Made by a program: the position numbers and the translations under genes. From positions 1 through 43,002 of the forward strand of contig JAHLFA010000066.1 in the NCBI GenBank assembly GCA_018883985.1: a DNA stretch of 43,002 nt. The letters are read 5' to 3'. The DNA is from Candidatus Ruminococcus intestinipullorum (lineage in GTDB: Bacteria > Bacillota > Clostridia > Lachnospirales > Lachnospiraceae). Shown piece by piece: positions 8,137 to 16,664 of the stretch. The notes under the pieces were generated by a model that ran no database searches, had not been told where the DNA came from, and worked only from the letters and a program-made list of their open reading frames with translations. Every line of letters starts with the position of its first letter. Positions within the stretch are counted from its first letter, which is position 1.

Positions 8137-11043
8137 ATGTTAGCAATTAATATAGCCGACGTAATCAATGTCTTGAATACATGTAAACCGTATTTGATTG
8201 GTTTCGGAGTAGTGTTAGCACTTGCACTAATTGCAATTATTACTGTACATAAGGTAAAGAAAGAGAACAGAAAGCTTATTCGTTCTCAGGCAGGAATTGC
8301 AATTTTATTAGCACTTGTAGTAGTAGTAAACATGATTTGCTGGGGTCCAATGTCAAGTTTGATCTCACTAGCAACAGGGAATGGAACAATTTCAGAGGAA
8401 ACTTCTAATGAGGCAACAGAATTAGCACGCCAAATTGCAGAAGAAGGAATTGTACTATTAAAAAATGAAGAGAATGTGCTTCCAATGTCAGATAGCAAAA
8501 ATCTGAACGTTTTTGGATGGGCATCTACAAACCCATGTTATGGTGGAACAGGATCAGGTTCTTTATCTGATGCATATGAAACTGTTTCTTTACTTCAAGG
8601 ATTGGAAAATGCAGGATTTACATTGAACACAGAACTTTCTGATTTTTATACAGAGTTCCGTTCAGATCGTCCAGTAGTAGGAATGTGGGAACAAGATTGG
8701 ACATTGCCAGAGCCAACAGTTGATTCTTACAGCGATGAAATGATTGAAAATGCAAAAGAATTTTCAGATACAGCACTTGTTGTTATTACACGTGTTGGTG
8801 GAGAAGGGGCTGACCTTCCAACTGATTTAAGTAAAGTAACATTTACTCACAACTCTGACGAGTACAAAGATTTTGAAGATGGAGAACACTTCCTTCAATT
8901 AAGTCAAACAGAGAAAAACATGTTAGAGCTTGTATGTGACAACTTTGATGACGTTGTTGTTGTATATAATGGAGCAAATGCTATGGAGCTTGGTTTCGTA
9001 AATGAATATGAACAAATCAAAGCTGCATTGTGGTGTCCAGGAACAGGTCAGTCTGGATTTGATGGACTTGGAGAAATCTTAAGTGGAGAGATTAATCCAT
9101 CAGGAAAAACAAGTGATACATTTGTATATGACTTAACAACAACACCAACAGCAAATAACTTTGGAAGCTTCTTATATGAAAATATGGATGAGTTTAAAGT
9201 AACACAAGTTGGTTTTACAGGACAGGAAGAAGTAACAATTCCATCTTTTGTAAACTATGTAGAAGGTATCTATGTTGGATATAAATTCTATGAAACAGCA
9301 GCAAAAGAAGGTTTAATCAACTATGATGATGTAGTACTATACCCATTTGGATATGGTCTATCTTATACAACATTTGAACAGGAAATGGGTAAAATTTCCG
9401 AGGAAAATGGAACAATTAGCTTTGATGTAACAGTTACAAACACTGGTGATGTAGCAGGAAAAGATGTAGTAGAAGTATATTATAATCCTCCTTATACAAA
9501 CGGTGGAATTGAAAAAGCAACTGCAAACTTAATTGCATATGATAAGACAGATGTACTTGAGCCAGGTGAATCTCAAACATTGACAATTACTTTTGCAGAA
9601 GAAGACATGGCTTCTTATGATTATCAAAATGTAAAAGGATATGTATTAGAAGCAGGAAATTACGAGATTAGCATCAATGCTGATTCTCATACAGTACTTG
9701 ACTCTGAAGTATATGAAGTAGATAAAACAATCGAATATACAAATGAGAATACACGTTCAACAGATGAAATTATTGTAACTAATCAGTTTGATTATGCACA
9801 AGGTGATGTAACATATCTATCTCGTAAAGATGGATTTGCAAACTATGCACAAGCAACAGCAGCACCAACAAGCTTTGAGCTTTCAGAAGAACAAAAAGCA
9901 CAGTTCATCAACAATAGTAACTATAATCCAGAAGATTATAATGACGAAGCAGATGAAATGCCTACAACAGGTGCAAAGAATAGCATCGAACTTGCAGACC
10001 TAAGAGGTGCAGATTACGATGATGAAAGATGGGAAACTTTATTAGACAACATGACAATCGCAGATATGGACACAGTAATTGCTCTTGGTGGGTACCAAAC
10101 AGCAGCAGCTTCTAGCGTAGGAAAGATCCAGACAATCGATTGTGATGGACCAGCATCAATCAATAACAACTTTACAGGAACAGGATCTATTGGATTCCCA
10201 TCAGCTGTAATGATTGCATGTACATGGAATGATGATATTGCAGAAGCATTTGGAGAAAGTATCGGAAAAATGGCTGATGAAATGGGTGTATCTGGATGGT
10301 ATGCTCCAGCGATGAACATTCACCGTTCCGCTTTTGCAGGACGTAACTTTGAGTATTACTCAGAAGATCCATTGCTTTCAGGAAAGATTGCTACAAAAGC
10401 AGTAATCGGAGCAGAAAAATATGGAGTATATGCATATTTGAAACACTTTGCATTAAATGACCAAGAAGCAAACCGTACAAGTATGCTTTGTACATGGTCA
10501 AATGAACAGGCAATCCGTGAAATTTATTTGAAACCATTTGAAATTTGCGTAAAAGAAGGAAATGCAAAAGCAGTCATGTCTTCTTTCAACTACATTGGAA
10601 CAAGATGGGCTGGTGGTTCTGAGGAACTTTGCAACACAGTATTACGTGATGAATGGGGATTCCGTGGATTTGTATTAACAGACTACTTTGGTGTATATGG
10701 ATATATGAACTCTGATCAAGCCATCAGAAATGGTACAGATGCAATGTTAGTTGCATATGATACAGAAACAAACCATGTAAAAGATCAGACAAGTGCAACT
10801 GGAGTTGCAGCAATGCGTCAAGCATGTAAAAATATTATGTACACAGTAGTAAACAGCCGTGCATACGATGCAGAAAACCTACAATCAGGTTTGATGACTT
10901 GGCAGATTGCAGCAATCGTAATTGATGTAATCTTTGGAGCAATTATCATTACATTAGAAGTAATTGCTGTAAAGAGATTTTTACAAAGAAGAAAAGAAGT
11001 TGCTTTGATTCAAGTAGAAAACGCACAGAAAGATTCAGAATAA
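8137..11043 (+). CDS. Membrane-anchored GH3 glycoside hydrolase with permuted domain order
   Basis: A 968-residue protein. Two hydrophobic segments at about residues 18-38 and 50-75 and one near 924-948 flank the enzymatic part, with basic residues at both ends. Unlike usual GH3 enzymes, the C-terminal alpha/beta-sandwich domain comes first (EIAEEGIVLLKNE-type start LARQIAEEGIVLLKNEENVLP; acid/base region RVGGEGADLP). The FnIII-like domain follows (YPFGYGLSYTTFE, then DVTVTNTGDVAGKDVVEVYY), and the TIM-barrel domain comes last (APAMNIHRSAFAGRNFEYYS, with nucleophile Asp in VLTDYFG). The same reversed order is known from some rumen beta-glucosidases. It starts a three-gene run with a GtrA-like protein and a normal GH3. 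Substrate unknown, probably beta-glucosides at the membrane. Confidence 0.9.
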   Translation: MLAINIADVINVLNTCKPYLIGFGVVLALALIAIITVHKVKKENRKLIRSQAGIAILLALVVVVNMICWGPMSSLISLATGNGTISEETSNEATELARQIAEEGIVLLKNEENVLPMSDSKNLNVFGWASTNPCYGGTGSGSLSDAYETVSLLQGLENAGFTLNTELSDFYTEFRSDRPVVGMWEQDWTLPEPTVDSYSDEMIENAKEFSDTALVVITRVGGEGADLPTDLSKVTFTHNSDEYKDFEDGEHFLQLSQTEKNMLELVCDNFDDVVVVYNGANAMELGFVNEYEQIKAALWCPGTGQSGFDGLGEILSGEINPSGKTSDTFVYDLTTTPTANNFGSFLYENMDEFKVTQVGFTGQEEVTIPSFVNYVEGIYVGYKFYETAAKEGLINYDDVVLYPFGYGLSYTTFEQEMGKISEENGTISFDVTVTNTGDVAGKDVVEVYYNPPYTNGGIEKATANLIAYDKTDVLEPGESQTLTITFAEEDMASYDYQNVKGYVLEAGNYEISINADSHTVLDSEVYEVDKTIEYTNENTRSTDEIIVTNQFDYAQGDVTYLSRKDGFANYAQATAAPTSFELSEEQKAQFINNSNYNPEDYNDEADEMPTTGAKNSIELADLRGADYDDERWETLLDNMTIADMDTVIALGGYQTAAASSVGKIQTIDCDGPASINNNFTGTGSIGFPSAVMIACTWNDDIAEAFGESIGKMADEMGVSGWYAPAMNIHRSAFAGRNFEYYSEDPLLSGKIATKAVIGAEKYGVYAYLKHFALNDQEANRTSMLCTWSNEQAIREIYLKPFEICVKEGNAKAVMSSFNYIGTRWAGGSEELCNTVLRDEWGFRGFVLTDYFGVYGYMNSDQAIRNGTDAMLVAYDTETNHVKDQTSATGVAAMRQACKNIMYTVVNSRAYDAENLQSGLMTWQIAAIVIDVIFGAIIITLEVIAVKRFLQRRKEVALIQVENAQKDSE

Positions 11044-11057
11044 TTAAGTAATAATTA

Positions 11058-11093
11058 TGCCGCAGAACTTACAATTTTGTAGGGACTGCGGCA
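11058..11093. repeat. Intergenic hairpin TGCCGCAG/CTGCGGCA
   Basis: An 8-bp GC-rich stem with a 20-nt loop between the permuted GH3 gene and the GtrA-like gene, without a T-tract. It may be an mRNA processing or stability element that lets the downstream genes differ in dosage. Confidence 0.5.
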
Positions 11094-11116
11094 GTATATG
11101 TAAAAGGTGAGAAACT

Positions 11117-11725
11117 ATGAAAAATGCAAAGAGTTTATGGTTAGAAAAATGGACAGAATTTGAAAAAAAATATCCAAAGCTATCCAAATGGATATACCAG
11201 ATTTTTTATTTTTTTGTATTTAGCATGGGAGTGACAGTTTTTCAATATTTAGTATTTACTTTTCTGCCAGGGATTCTTGGAATTGGGTTGGCAGGAACAG
11301 AGTTTATGTGGCCTCAGATACCAATGAATTTATTTGGTGTAGAGTTTACATGGAGTCTTTTAGGATATAATGTATTGAGAGATGCCTCTGGAGCTGTTAT
11401 AATCGGTGGTGGTCTTGGATATTTTATTAGTTATGAAGTGGGATCTTTTCTTGCACAATGTATCAATTTCCCACTACAAAGAAATATTACATTTAAAAGT
11501 CATGGTAATCCAGTGTATCAGGCAGCATGGTACTTTATTGCTTGGATTGTAATATCACTAATTTGTAATGGATTTAATAATTTATGGATGCCAATTGCAG
11601 CAGCATATGTTGCACCAGCAATTTACAATATTTTGGTAACATTCATTACAGGTGGTGTATCCATGATTATTTTCTTTTTTGTATTTAAGATTATTTTCCC
11701 AGAGGGAGAGGCGCAGGAAAAGTAA
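11117..11725 (+). CDS. GtrA-like small membrane protein
   Basis: A 202-residue integral membrane protein with four likely membrane spans: about residues 27-55, 86-112, 132-152 and 160-195. Between spans two and three it has NFPLQRNITFKSHGNP, reminiscent of the NFxLNRxWVFK signature of the GtrA/DPMS-TM family, which translocates or assists transfer of lipid-linked sugars. The gene is preceded by AGGTGAG and sits between two GH3 genes, only 30 bp before the start of the second. The family assignment is by pattern only; a dedicated partner for glycan or glycolipid handling is an inference. Confidence 0.5.
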   Translation: MKNAKSLWLEKWTEFEKKYPKLSKWIYQIFYFFVFSMGVTVFQYLVFTFLPGILGIGLAGTEFMWPQIPMNLFGVEFTWSLLGYNVLRDASGAVIIGGGLGYFISYEVGSFLAQCINFPLQRNITFKSHGNPVYQAAWYFIAWIVISLICNGFNNLWMPIAAAYVAPAIYNILVTFITGGVSMIIFFFVFKIIFPEGEAQEK

Positions 11726-11755
11726 ATAAAAATTGTGGATGAAAGGTTAGATAAA

Positions 11756-14206
11756 ATGAAGCACAAAAATCTGATTGATAAAATGACAACAGAAGAAAAA
11801 GCCGCATTTTTGAGCGGTGTATCAGAATGGGAATCCAGAGAAATCAAGCGTCTTGGAATTGAATCTGCATTCTTTTCAGATGGACCGCACGGAATTAGAA
11901 AGCAAGAAGGAGCTGGAGATCATTTAGGATTAAATGCCTCCGTTCCTGCAACTTGTTTTCCAACAGCAGCAACTGTTGCAAATAGTTGGGATGAGAAGCT
12001 TGGTGAAGAAGTTGGTAAGGCATTGGGAGAAGAAGCAAGAGCTTTGGGAGTAGATGTATTACTAGGACCTGGATTAAACATTAAGAGAAGCCCATTATGT
12101 GGAAGAAACTTTGAATATTTTTCAGAGGATCCTTATTTATCTGGTAAAATGGCAGCATCTTATATTAGAGGAATTCAAAGTCAGGGAGTATATGCTTGTC
12201 CAAAGCATTTTGCTGTAAATAGTCAAGAACTTCGTCGTATGGCAATGAATTCTATTGTAGATGAAAGAACTTTACGTGAGATTTATTTAGAGGGCTTTGA
12301 AATTGCTGTAAAAGAAGGAAATGCCAAAGCAATCATGACCAGCTACAATGAGGTGAATGGAGTTTATGCAAACGAAAATCGTCATCTATTGCTAGATATT
12401 CTAAGAGAAGAATGGGGATTTGATGGAATTGTTGTAACAGATTGGGGTGCGTCAAACGATCATGCAAAGGGTGTTGCGTGTCGTTCTAATCTAGAAATGC
12501 CTTCCCCAGGATTAGATTCTGCAAGAGAAATTTTAGATGCTCTAGAGAAAGGTAGTCTAACAATGGAAGAGTTAGACCTTTGTGTAGATGACCTTTTGGA
12601 TGCAGTATTAACATTTTCAGAGAATCGTAAAAAATACGCTAAGGAAAATAATACACGTTCTTGGGATAAAGATGCACATCATGAATTGGCAAAGAAAGCT
12701 GCACAGGAAAGTATTGTTCTGTTAAAGAATGATAAAGAGCATTTCCCAATTCTACCTTTGAAAAAGAATAGTCGTGTTGCATTGATTGGGGATTTTGCAA
12801 AAGTTCCTCGTTATCAAGGTGCAGGTTCTTCTATGGTAAATCCAACAAAAGTGGAAACAATGGAAGAAATGATTTCTCAGTATCCTTTGAATTATTTAGG
12901 ATTTGAACCAGGGTATTTAAGAAATGGGGAGGTAGATGAAGTGAAAAAGAAAGCTGCCTTAGATCTAGCTGCAATGGCTGATGTTGTAATCTATTGCTTT
13001 GGTTTGGATGAGTTAAGTGAGTCTGAAGGATTAGACCGTACACATATGAGAATTCCACAAAACCAAATCGAGTTATTGGAAGATTTGGCAAAGGTAAACC
13101 CTAATATCGTGGGTGTTCTAAGTGCAGGTGCATCCATTGAAATGCCATGGCACTATTGCTGTAAGGCAATCTTACATGGTTATTTAGGTGGGCAGGCTTC
13201 TGCAGGAGCAATGCTTGATGTATTGACAGGAAAAGTAAATCCTTCAGGTCGTTTAAGTGAAACATATCCAATCCGTTATGAAGATACTCCTGCTTTCCGT
13301 AATTTCCCAAGTACAGCAAGAAGTTCTGAGTACAGAGAGAGTATTTTTGTAGGATATAGATATTATGATACAAGTAAAGTAAGAGTACAGTATCCATTTG
13401 GTTATGGTCTATCCTATACAGAGTTTGAATATTCAAATCTTCAGGTAACAGAGCAGGGTGTGAAATTTACACTAACAAATACTGGAGATATGGATGGTGC
13501 AGAAGTTACACAGATGTACATTTCAGCTCCAAAGGATTATATCTTTTCTCCAGATAAAGCTTTAAAAGGATTTTCTAAGGTATTCTTGAAAGCAGGAGAA
13601 TCTAAAGAAGTAGAGATTCCATTTGATGAAAGAGCTTTCAGATATTGGAATACAAAAACTTCAAAATGGGAAGTTGAAGGTGGAGAATATATTATAGGAA
13701 TTGGTACAAACGTATTAGATATTCGTTTGTCTGCGTCTATAACAAAAGAGGCTACAACACAAGAGCGTCCATATGATAAGGAAAAAATGTCATCTTATTA
13801 TTCTGGTTTAGTTCAAGAAGTTCCAAATCCAGAGTTTGAATTACTTTTGGGTCACCCAATTCCAAGTGGAAATTGGCAAGGTGAGTTAGGAAGAAATGAT
13901 GCAATTTGTCAAATGTACTATGCAAAGAGTAGATTGGCAAGAAGAGTTTATAAGATTTTAACTCATATGAAGAAGAAAAGTGAAGCAAAAGGAAAGCCAG
14001 ATTTGAACATCTTATTTATTTACAACATGCCATTTAGAGGTATTGCTAAGATGACACATGGTGCAGTTAGTATGTACATGGTAGATGGTATGGTTGAGAT
14101 GGTAAATGGACATTTCCTAAAAGGAATGCGTAAAGTAGTACGTGGATTCTTTAAGAATAAAAAAGAAAATAAAGCGTATGAGAAGAAATTGAATCAGAAT
14201 ACATAA
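11756..14206 (+). CDS. GH3 beta-glucosidase-type hydrolase, conventional domain order
   Basis: From ATG 11756 (GAAAGG about 9 nt upstream) the product is 816 residues; a GTG at 11735 is a weaker start. The TIM barrel comes first (DGPHGIRKQEG; GPGLNIKRSPLCGRNFEYFS; KHF), with nucleophile Asp in VVTDWGAS. The alpha/beta sandwich follows, with acid/base Glu in SESEGLDRT, then an FnIII-like domain after YPFGYGLSYTEFEY. About 110 extra C-terminal residues are basic and hydrophobic. There is no signal peptide, so the enzyme is probably cytoplasmic and cleaves beta-glucosides or related oligosaccharides imported elsewhere. It is a paralogue of the permuted GH3 three kilobases upstream. Confidence 0.92.
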   Translation: MKHKNLIDKMTTEEKAAFLSGVSEWESREIKRLGIESAFFSDGPHGIRKQEGAGDHLGLNASVPATCFPTAATVANSWDEKLGEEVGKALGEEARALGVDVLLGPGLNIKRSPLCGRNFEYFSEDPYLSGKMAASYIRGIQSQGVYACPKHFAVNSQELRRMAMNSIVDERTLREIYLEGFEIAVKEGNAKAIMTSYNEVNGVYANENRHLLLDILREEWGFDGIVVTDWGASNDHAKGVACRSNLEMPSPGLDSAREILDALEKGSLTMEELDLCVDDLLDAVLTFSENRKKYAKENNTRSWDKDAHHELAKKAAQESIVLLKNDKEHFPILPLKKNSRVALIGDFAKVPRYQGAGSSMVNPTKVETMEEMISQYPLNYLGFEPGYLRNGEVDEVKKKAALDLAAMADVVIYCFGLDELSESEGLDRTHMRIPQNQIELLEDLAKVNPNIVGVLSAGASIEMPWHYCCKAILHGYLGGQASAGAMLDVLTGKVNPSGRLSETYPIRYEDTPAFRNFPSTARSSEYRESIFVGYRYYDTSKVRVQYPFGYGLSYTEFEYSNLQVTEQGVKFTLTNTGDMDGAEVTQMYISAPKDYIFSPDKALKGFSKVFLKAGESKEVEIPFDERAFRYWNTKTSKWEVEGGEYIIGIGTNVLDIRLSASITKEATTQERPYDKEKMSSYYSGLVQEVPNPEFELLLGHPIPSGNWQGELGRNDAICQMYYAKSRLARRVYKILTHMKKKSEAKGKPDLNILFIYNMPFRGIAKMTHGAVSMYMVDGMVEMVNGHFLKGMRKVVRGFFKNKKENKAYEKKLNQNT

Positions 14207-14243
14207 AAAAGAAGAAATCGGTTCGTGCCGATTTCTTCTTTTT
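14206..14243. terminator. Bidirectional terminator between convergent GH3 and histidine kinase genes
   Basis: A 16-bp perfect stem AAAAAGAAGAAATCGG / CCGATTTCTTCTTTTT with a 6-nt loop TTCGTG. A-rich and T-rich ends make it functional in both directions. Confidence 0.9.
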
Positions 14244-14247
14244 CTAT

Positions 14248-15564
14248 CTAAACATGTTCCAATGGAATTAGTATCTGAAGTGTAAACCAATGATTTTCAG
14301 AATGTAGAGCCATAGAACCACCATATTTACTTACGGCATATTGAATACTCTTTAGCCCATATCCATGATTTTCTTTGTCCTTTTTCGTTGTAGACGGAAG
14401 TCCATTTTTATTGAAAGAAATATTTTTTTCCATGTAATTTTCACATTGAATCATTAAGAATTGATTTTTTTTGCTTAAGGAGAGAGAAATCAATCTCTTG
14501 TCCAAATCAGGATATTGAGATACGCATTCGATAGCATTATCCAATGCATTTCCAAATATAGAACAAATATCTTTCACATGCATAAATGAGATAAGCTTTC
14601 CATCAGCCATACAAGTGAAGCGAATATTATTTTGGACACAGTAAGTACTTTTTGTCGTAAGGACAACATCTAGAACACTATTTCCAGTATGATAAAATGC
14701 TTCTTGGGTAAGAATCGCTTGTTCCATCTCAGATAGATATTGTTCTTTTTTTTCTGGGTCAGATTCGGAACGTATTGCAATCATATAATGCTTTAGGTCA
14801 TGAAATTCTCTTCGAAGCATCTCAATATTATCAATAGATAGGCGATACTGGTCATATTGTCTTTGAAGTACAATGTTCATAGACTGATTTTCGCTGCGCA
14901 TACGAAGTTCTTCACGTTTGTCCTGTTGAGCAAATAGCATAACAATTCCACCAAAATCAACAAGTGTACGTACATATAAAATAGAAGTAGAAACGCCTGA
15001 AAAAGGAGTATCAGGCATAATAAAGCTTAAATTACTAATTGTAAAAGCACTAAATGCGATAAGGACAGCACCAGATAGCTCTTTCGTATTTACGTTGATT
15101 CGTTCTTCTTTTGGAATGTGTTCTCTTTCTAATAGAAAATAAAGTAAAAATACACTCACATAAATAAAAGCCAAAGAAGCAATTTTTATCCATATATTAG
15201 GTGATTCTATTTTTAATATAATCCAAACGTACAATTGCCAATGGAGTGATGCAGCAAATTCGGCTAAAACGAAAGCACGAATACAGCAAAATGATGCATC
15301 CTTCCAATTCGTATCCGTTGAAAGATAAATAAACAAATACATTAGCACAATAGCACCCAACATACCAGGTATCCAAAGATATAGAGGGAGTATGCCAGCA
15401 ATGTATTGATAAGCTCCAAAAAAGAAGCAAGTACTAATTAAGACACACCAAAATCGAAAACCAGAGTATTTTTTAGGTAAAATAAAAATATAAATGATAC
15501 AGGCAATCCATTCAGCAAGAGCAGTATAAATTCTAGGTATTTCCATTAAGGATTCTAAAGTCAT
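14248..15564 (-). CDS. GHKL-type sensor histidine kinase (AgrC/ComD-like)
   Basis: A 438-residue protein whose first about 225 residues form six or seven membrane spans. The cytoplasmic kinase follows, with phospho-acceptor box FHDLKHYMIAI, the GHKL N box CSIFGNALDNAIECV, and ATP-lid G box HGYGLKSIQYAVSKYGG. This is the HPK10 architecture used for peptide sensing. The start codon overlaps the stop of the LytTR response-regulator gene by four bases (regulator upstream), so they form one two-component operon. No AgrD-like peptide or AgrB-like protease gene is visible nearby, so the signal is unknown. Confidence 0.9.
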   Translation of the reverse strand: MTLESLMEIPRIYTALAEWIACIIYIFILPKKYSGFRFWCVLISTCFFFGAYQYIAGILPLYLWIPGMLGAIVLMYLFIYLSTDTNWKDASFCCIRAFVLAEFAASLHWQLYVWIILKIESPNIWIKIASLAFIYVSVFLLYFLLEREHIPKEERINVNTKELSGAVLIAFSAFTISNLSFIMPDTPFSGVSTSILYVRTLVDFGGIVMLFAQQDKREELRMRSENQSMNIVLQRQYDQYRLSIDNIEMLRREFHDLKHYMIAIRSESDPEKKEQYLSEMEQAILTQEAFYHTGNSVLDVVLTTKSTYCVQNNIRFTCMADGKLISFMHVKDICSIFGNALDNAIECVSQYPDLDKRLISLSLSKKNQFLMIQCENYMEKNISFNKNGLPSTTKKDKENHGYGLKSIQYAVSKYGGSMALHSENHWFTLQILIPLEHV

Positions 15565-16277
15565 TTTTGAGTGCCTCCCATAAATTTTGTTAAATCAGAC
15601 ATAAAAGCTTTTTTTCTAGCACGACTAATGGGGAGGTTCGAAGAATCAGACAGGAGAGCATTGTTTTGTAAAACACCAGTTACATGCTGCAGATTTACTA
15701 AGTAAGCATTATGACATTTTGAAAAGCCTAATGGGGAAAGTTCAGCCTCTATTCTTTTCATAGGCCCTGCAGTTAGAAAATCTCCCTGCTCTGAATGAAT
15801 TAGAACATGGTGTTTTTGGCTTTCAATGTAGTAAATTTGAGAGGTAGATAAACGCATTCGTCCACCATCTACATCAATATGCATGTAATACTGTGTTTGT
15901 TTTTGTTTCACTTGTTTGATTGCTTTATTTAAAATCTGTGAAAATGCAAAGTAGGATACAGGTTTTACAATATATCCTAGTGCATCTACCAAATATCCTT
16001 GTACTGCAAAGGAGACGGTAGAAGTAATAAATATAATGGCAACATCCTCATCCAAGCTTCTAATTTTTTCAGCAGTTTTCATTCCATCTAAATGTGTCAT
16101 TTGAATATCCATAAAAATAATATCATATTCAGAAGAATAATCAGATATAATATCTAAGCCATCAGAAAATGTGTGTATTTGAAAGTTGACAGAATGCTCC
16201 TCCTCATATTGCTTAAGATATTTCTGTAGAGTCGAAACATAAACTTTTTCATCTTCCACAATTGCTATTTGTATCAT
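15561..16277 (-). CDS. LytTR-family response regulator
   Basis: A 238-residue protein starting at the ATG ending at 16277, chosen because GGAG lies 8 nt upstream; the longer frame to 16304 has no such site. The receiver domain (residues 1-125) begins MIQIAIVEDEK and has the phospho-acceptor Asp in DIIFMDIQM. The LytTR DNA-binding domain (about 140-235) includes YYIESQKHHVLIHS and FSKCHNAYLVNL. It pairs with the GHKL kinase encoded directly downstream. Regulators of this type bind paired imperfect repeats upstream of exported-peptide, fratricide or cell-envelope genes; the target here is unknown. Confidence 0.93.
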   Translation of the reverse strand: MIQIAIVEDEKVYVSTLQKYLKQYEEEHSVNFQIHTFSDGLDIISDYSSEYDIIFMDIQMTHLDGMKTAEKIRSLDEDVAIIFITSTVSFAVQGYLVDALGYIVKPVSYFAFSQILNKAIKQVKQKQTQYYMHIDVDGGRMRLSTSQIYYIESQKHHVLIHSEQGDFLTAGPMKRIEAELSPLGFSKCHNAYLVNLQHVTGVLQNNALLSDSSNLPISRARKKAFMSDLTKFMGGTQK

Positions 16278-16400
16278 ATATTTTCTCCGTTCTATACAAT
16301 CCATATAGTATCATTCTCATATTTTAACCGAGCTATTCAGAAAAAGCAATCATATATAGCATATTTAAAACGAAAAAATGTAAAAACATATAAATTTATG

Positions 16401-16429
16401 TTGACATTATGGAACTATGCGTATATAAT
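16401..16429 (+). promoter_or_regulatory. Consensus promoter of tRNA-Gln copy 2
   Basis: TTGACA (16401-16406), 17-bp spacer and TATAAT (16424-16429). This is a perfect housekeeping promoter, about 39 bp before the tRNA. The rest of the 16278-16467 gap is the AT-rich upstream region of the divergent two-component operon. Confidence 0.88.
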
Positions 16430-16467
16430 ATATTTTGTTGAGTCTGAGAGAAAGTAATAATGAATAA

Positions 16468-16538
16468 TGCGGATTGGTGTAATGGCAGCACAGCAGACTC
16501 TGACTCTGTTAGTAGAGGTTCGAGTCCTCTATCCGTAG
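16468..16538 (+). tRNA. tRNA-Gln (anticodon CUG), copy 2
   Basis: Identical in all 71 bases to the copy at 7857-7927 and folds identically (anticodon CTG in loop CTCTGAC). It has its own consensus promoter and terminator, so it is an independent transcription unit and not part of an array. Confidence 0.95.
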
Positions 16539-16547
16539 TTGTATGAT

Positions 16548-16582
16548 GGCAAGATTGATATATATCGGTCTTGTCTTTTTTT
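16548..16582 (+). terminator. Terminator of tRNA-Gln copy 2
   Basis: GGCAAGATTGA pairs imperfectly with TCGGTCTTGTC (two G-U pairs) around a short AT loop, followed by seven Ts. Confidence 0.8.
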
Positions 16583-16604
16583 ATAATTGCAATGCTTCTA
16601 TTAT

Positions 16605-16638
16605 AAAAGCCAAGTGGCGTAAATGCTACTTGGCTTTT
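16605..16638. terminator. Terminator of the YhgE-like gene (minus), possibly bidirectional
   Basis: A 14-bp stem AAAAGCCAAGTGGC / GCTACTTGGCTTTT (one G-U pair) around a 6-nt loop, 27 bp beyond the stop of the minus-strand gene. The AAAA/TTTT ends permit termination in both directions. Confidence 0.85.
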
Positions 16639-16664
16639 CTTATGTATACATTTTAATGTTGTTG

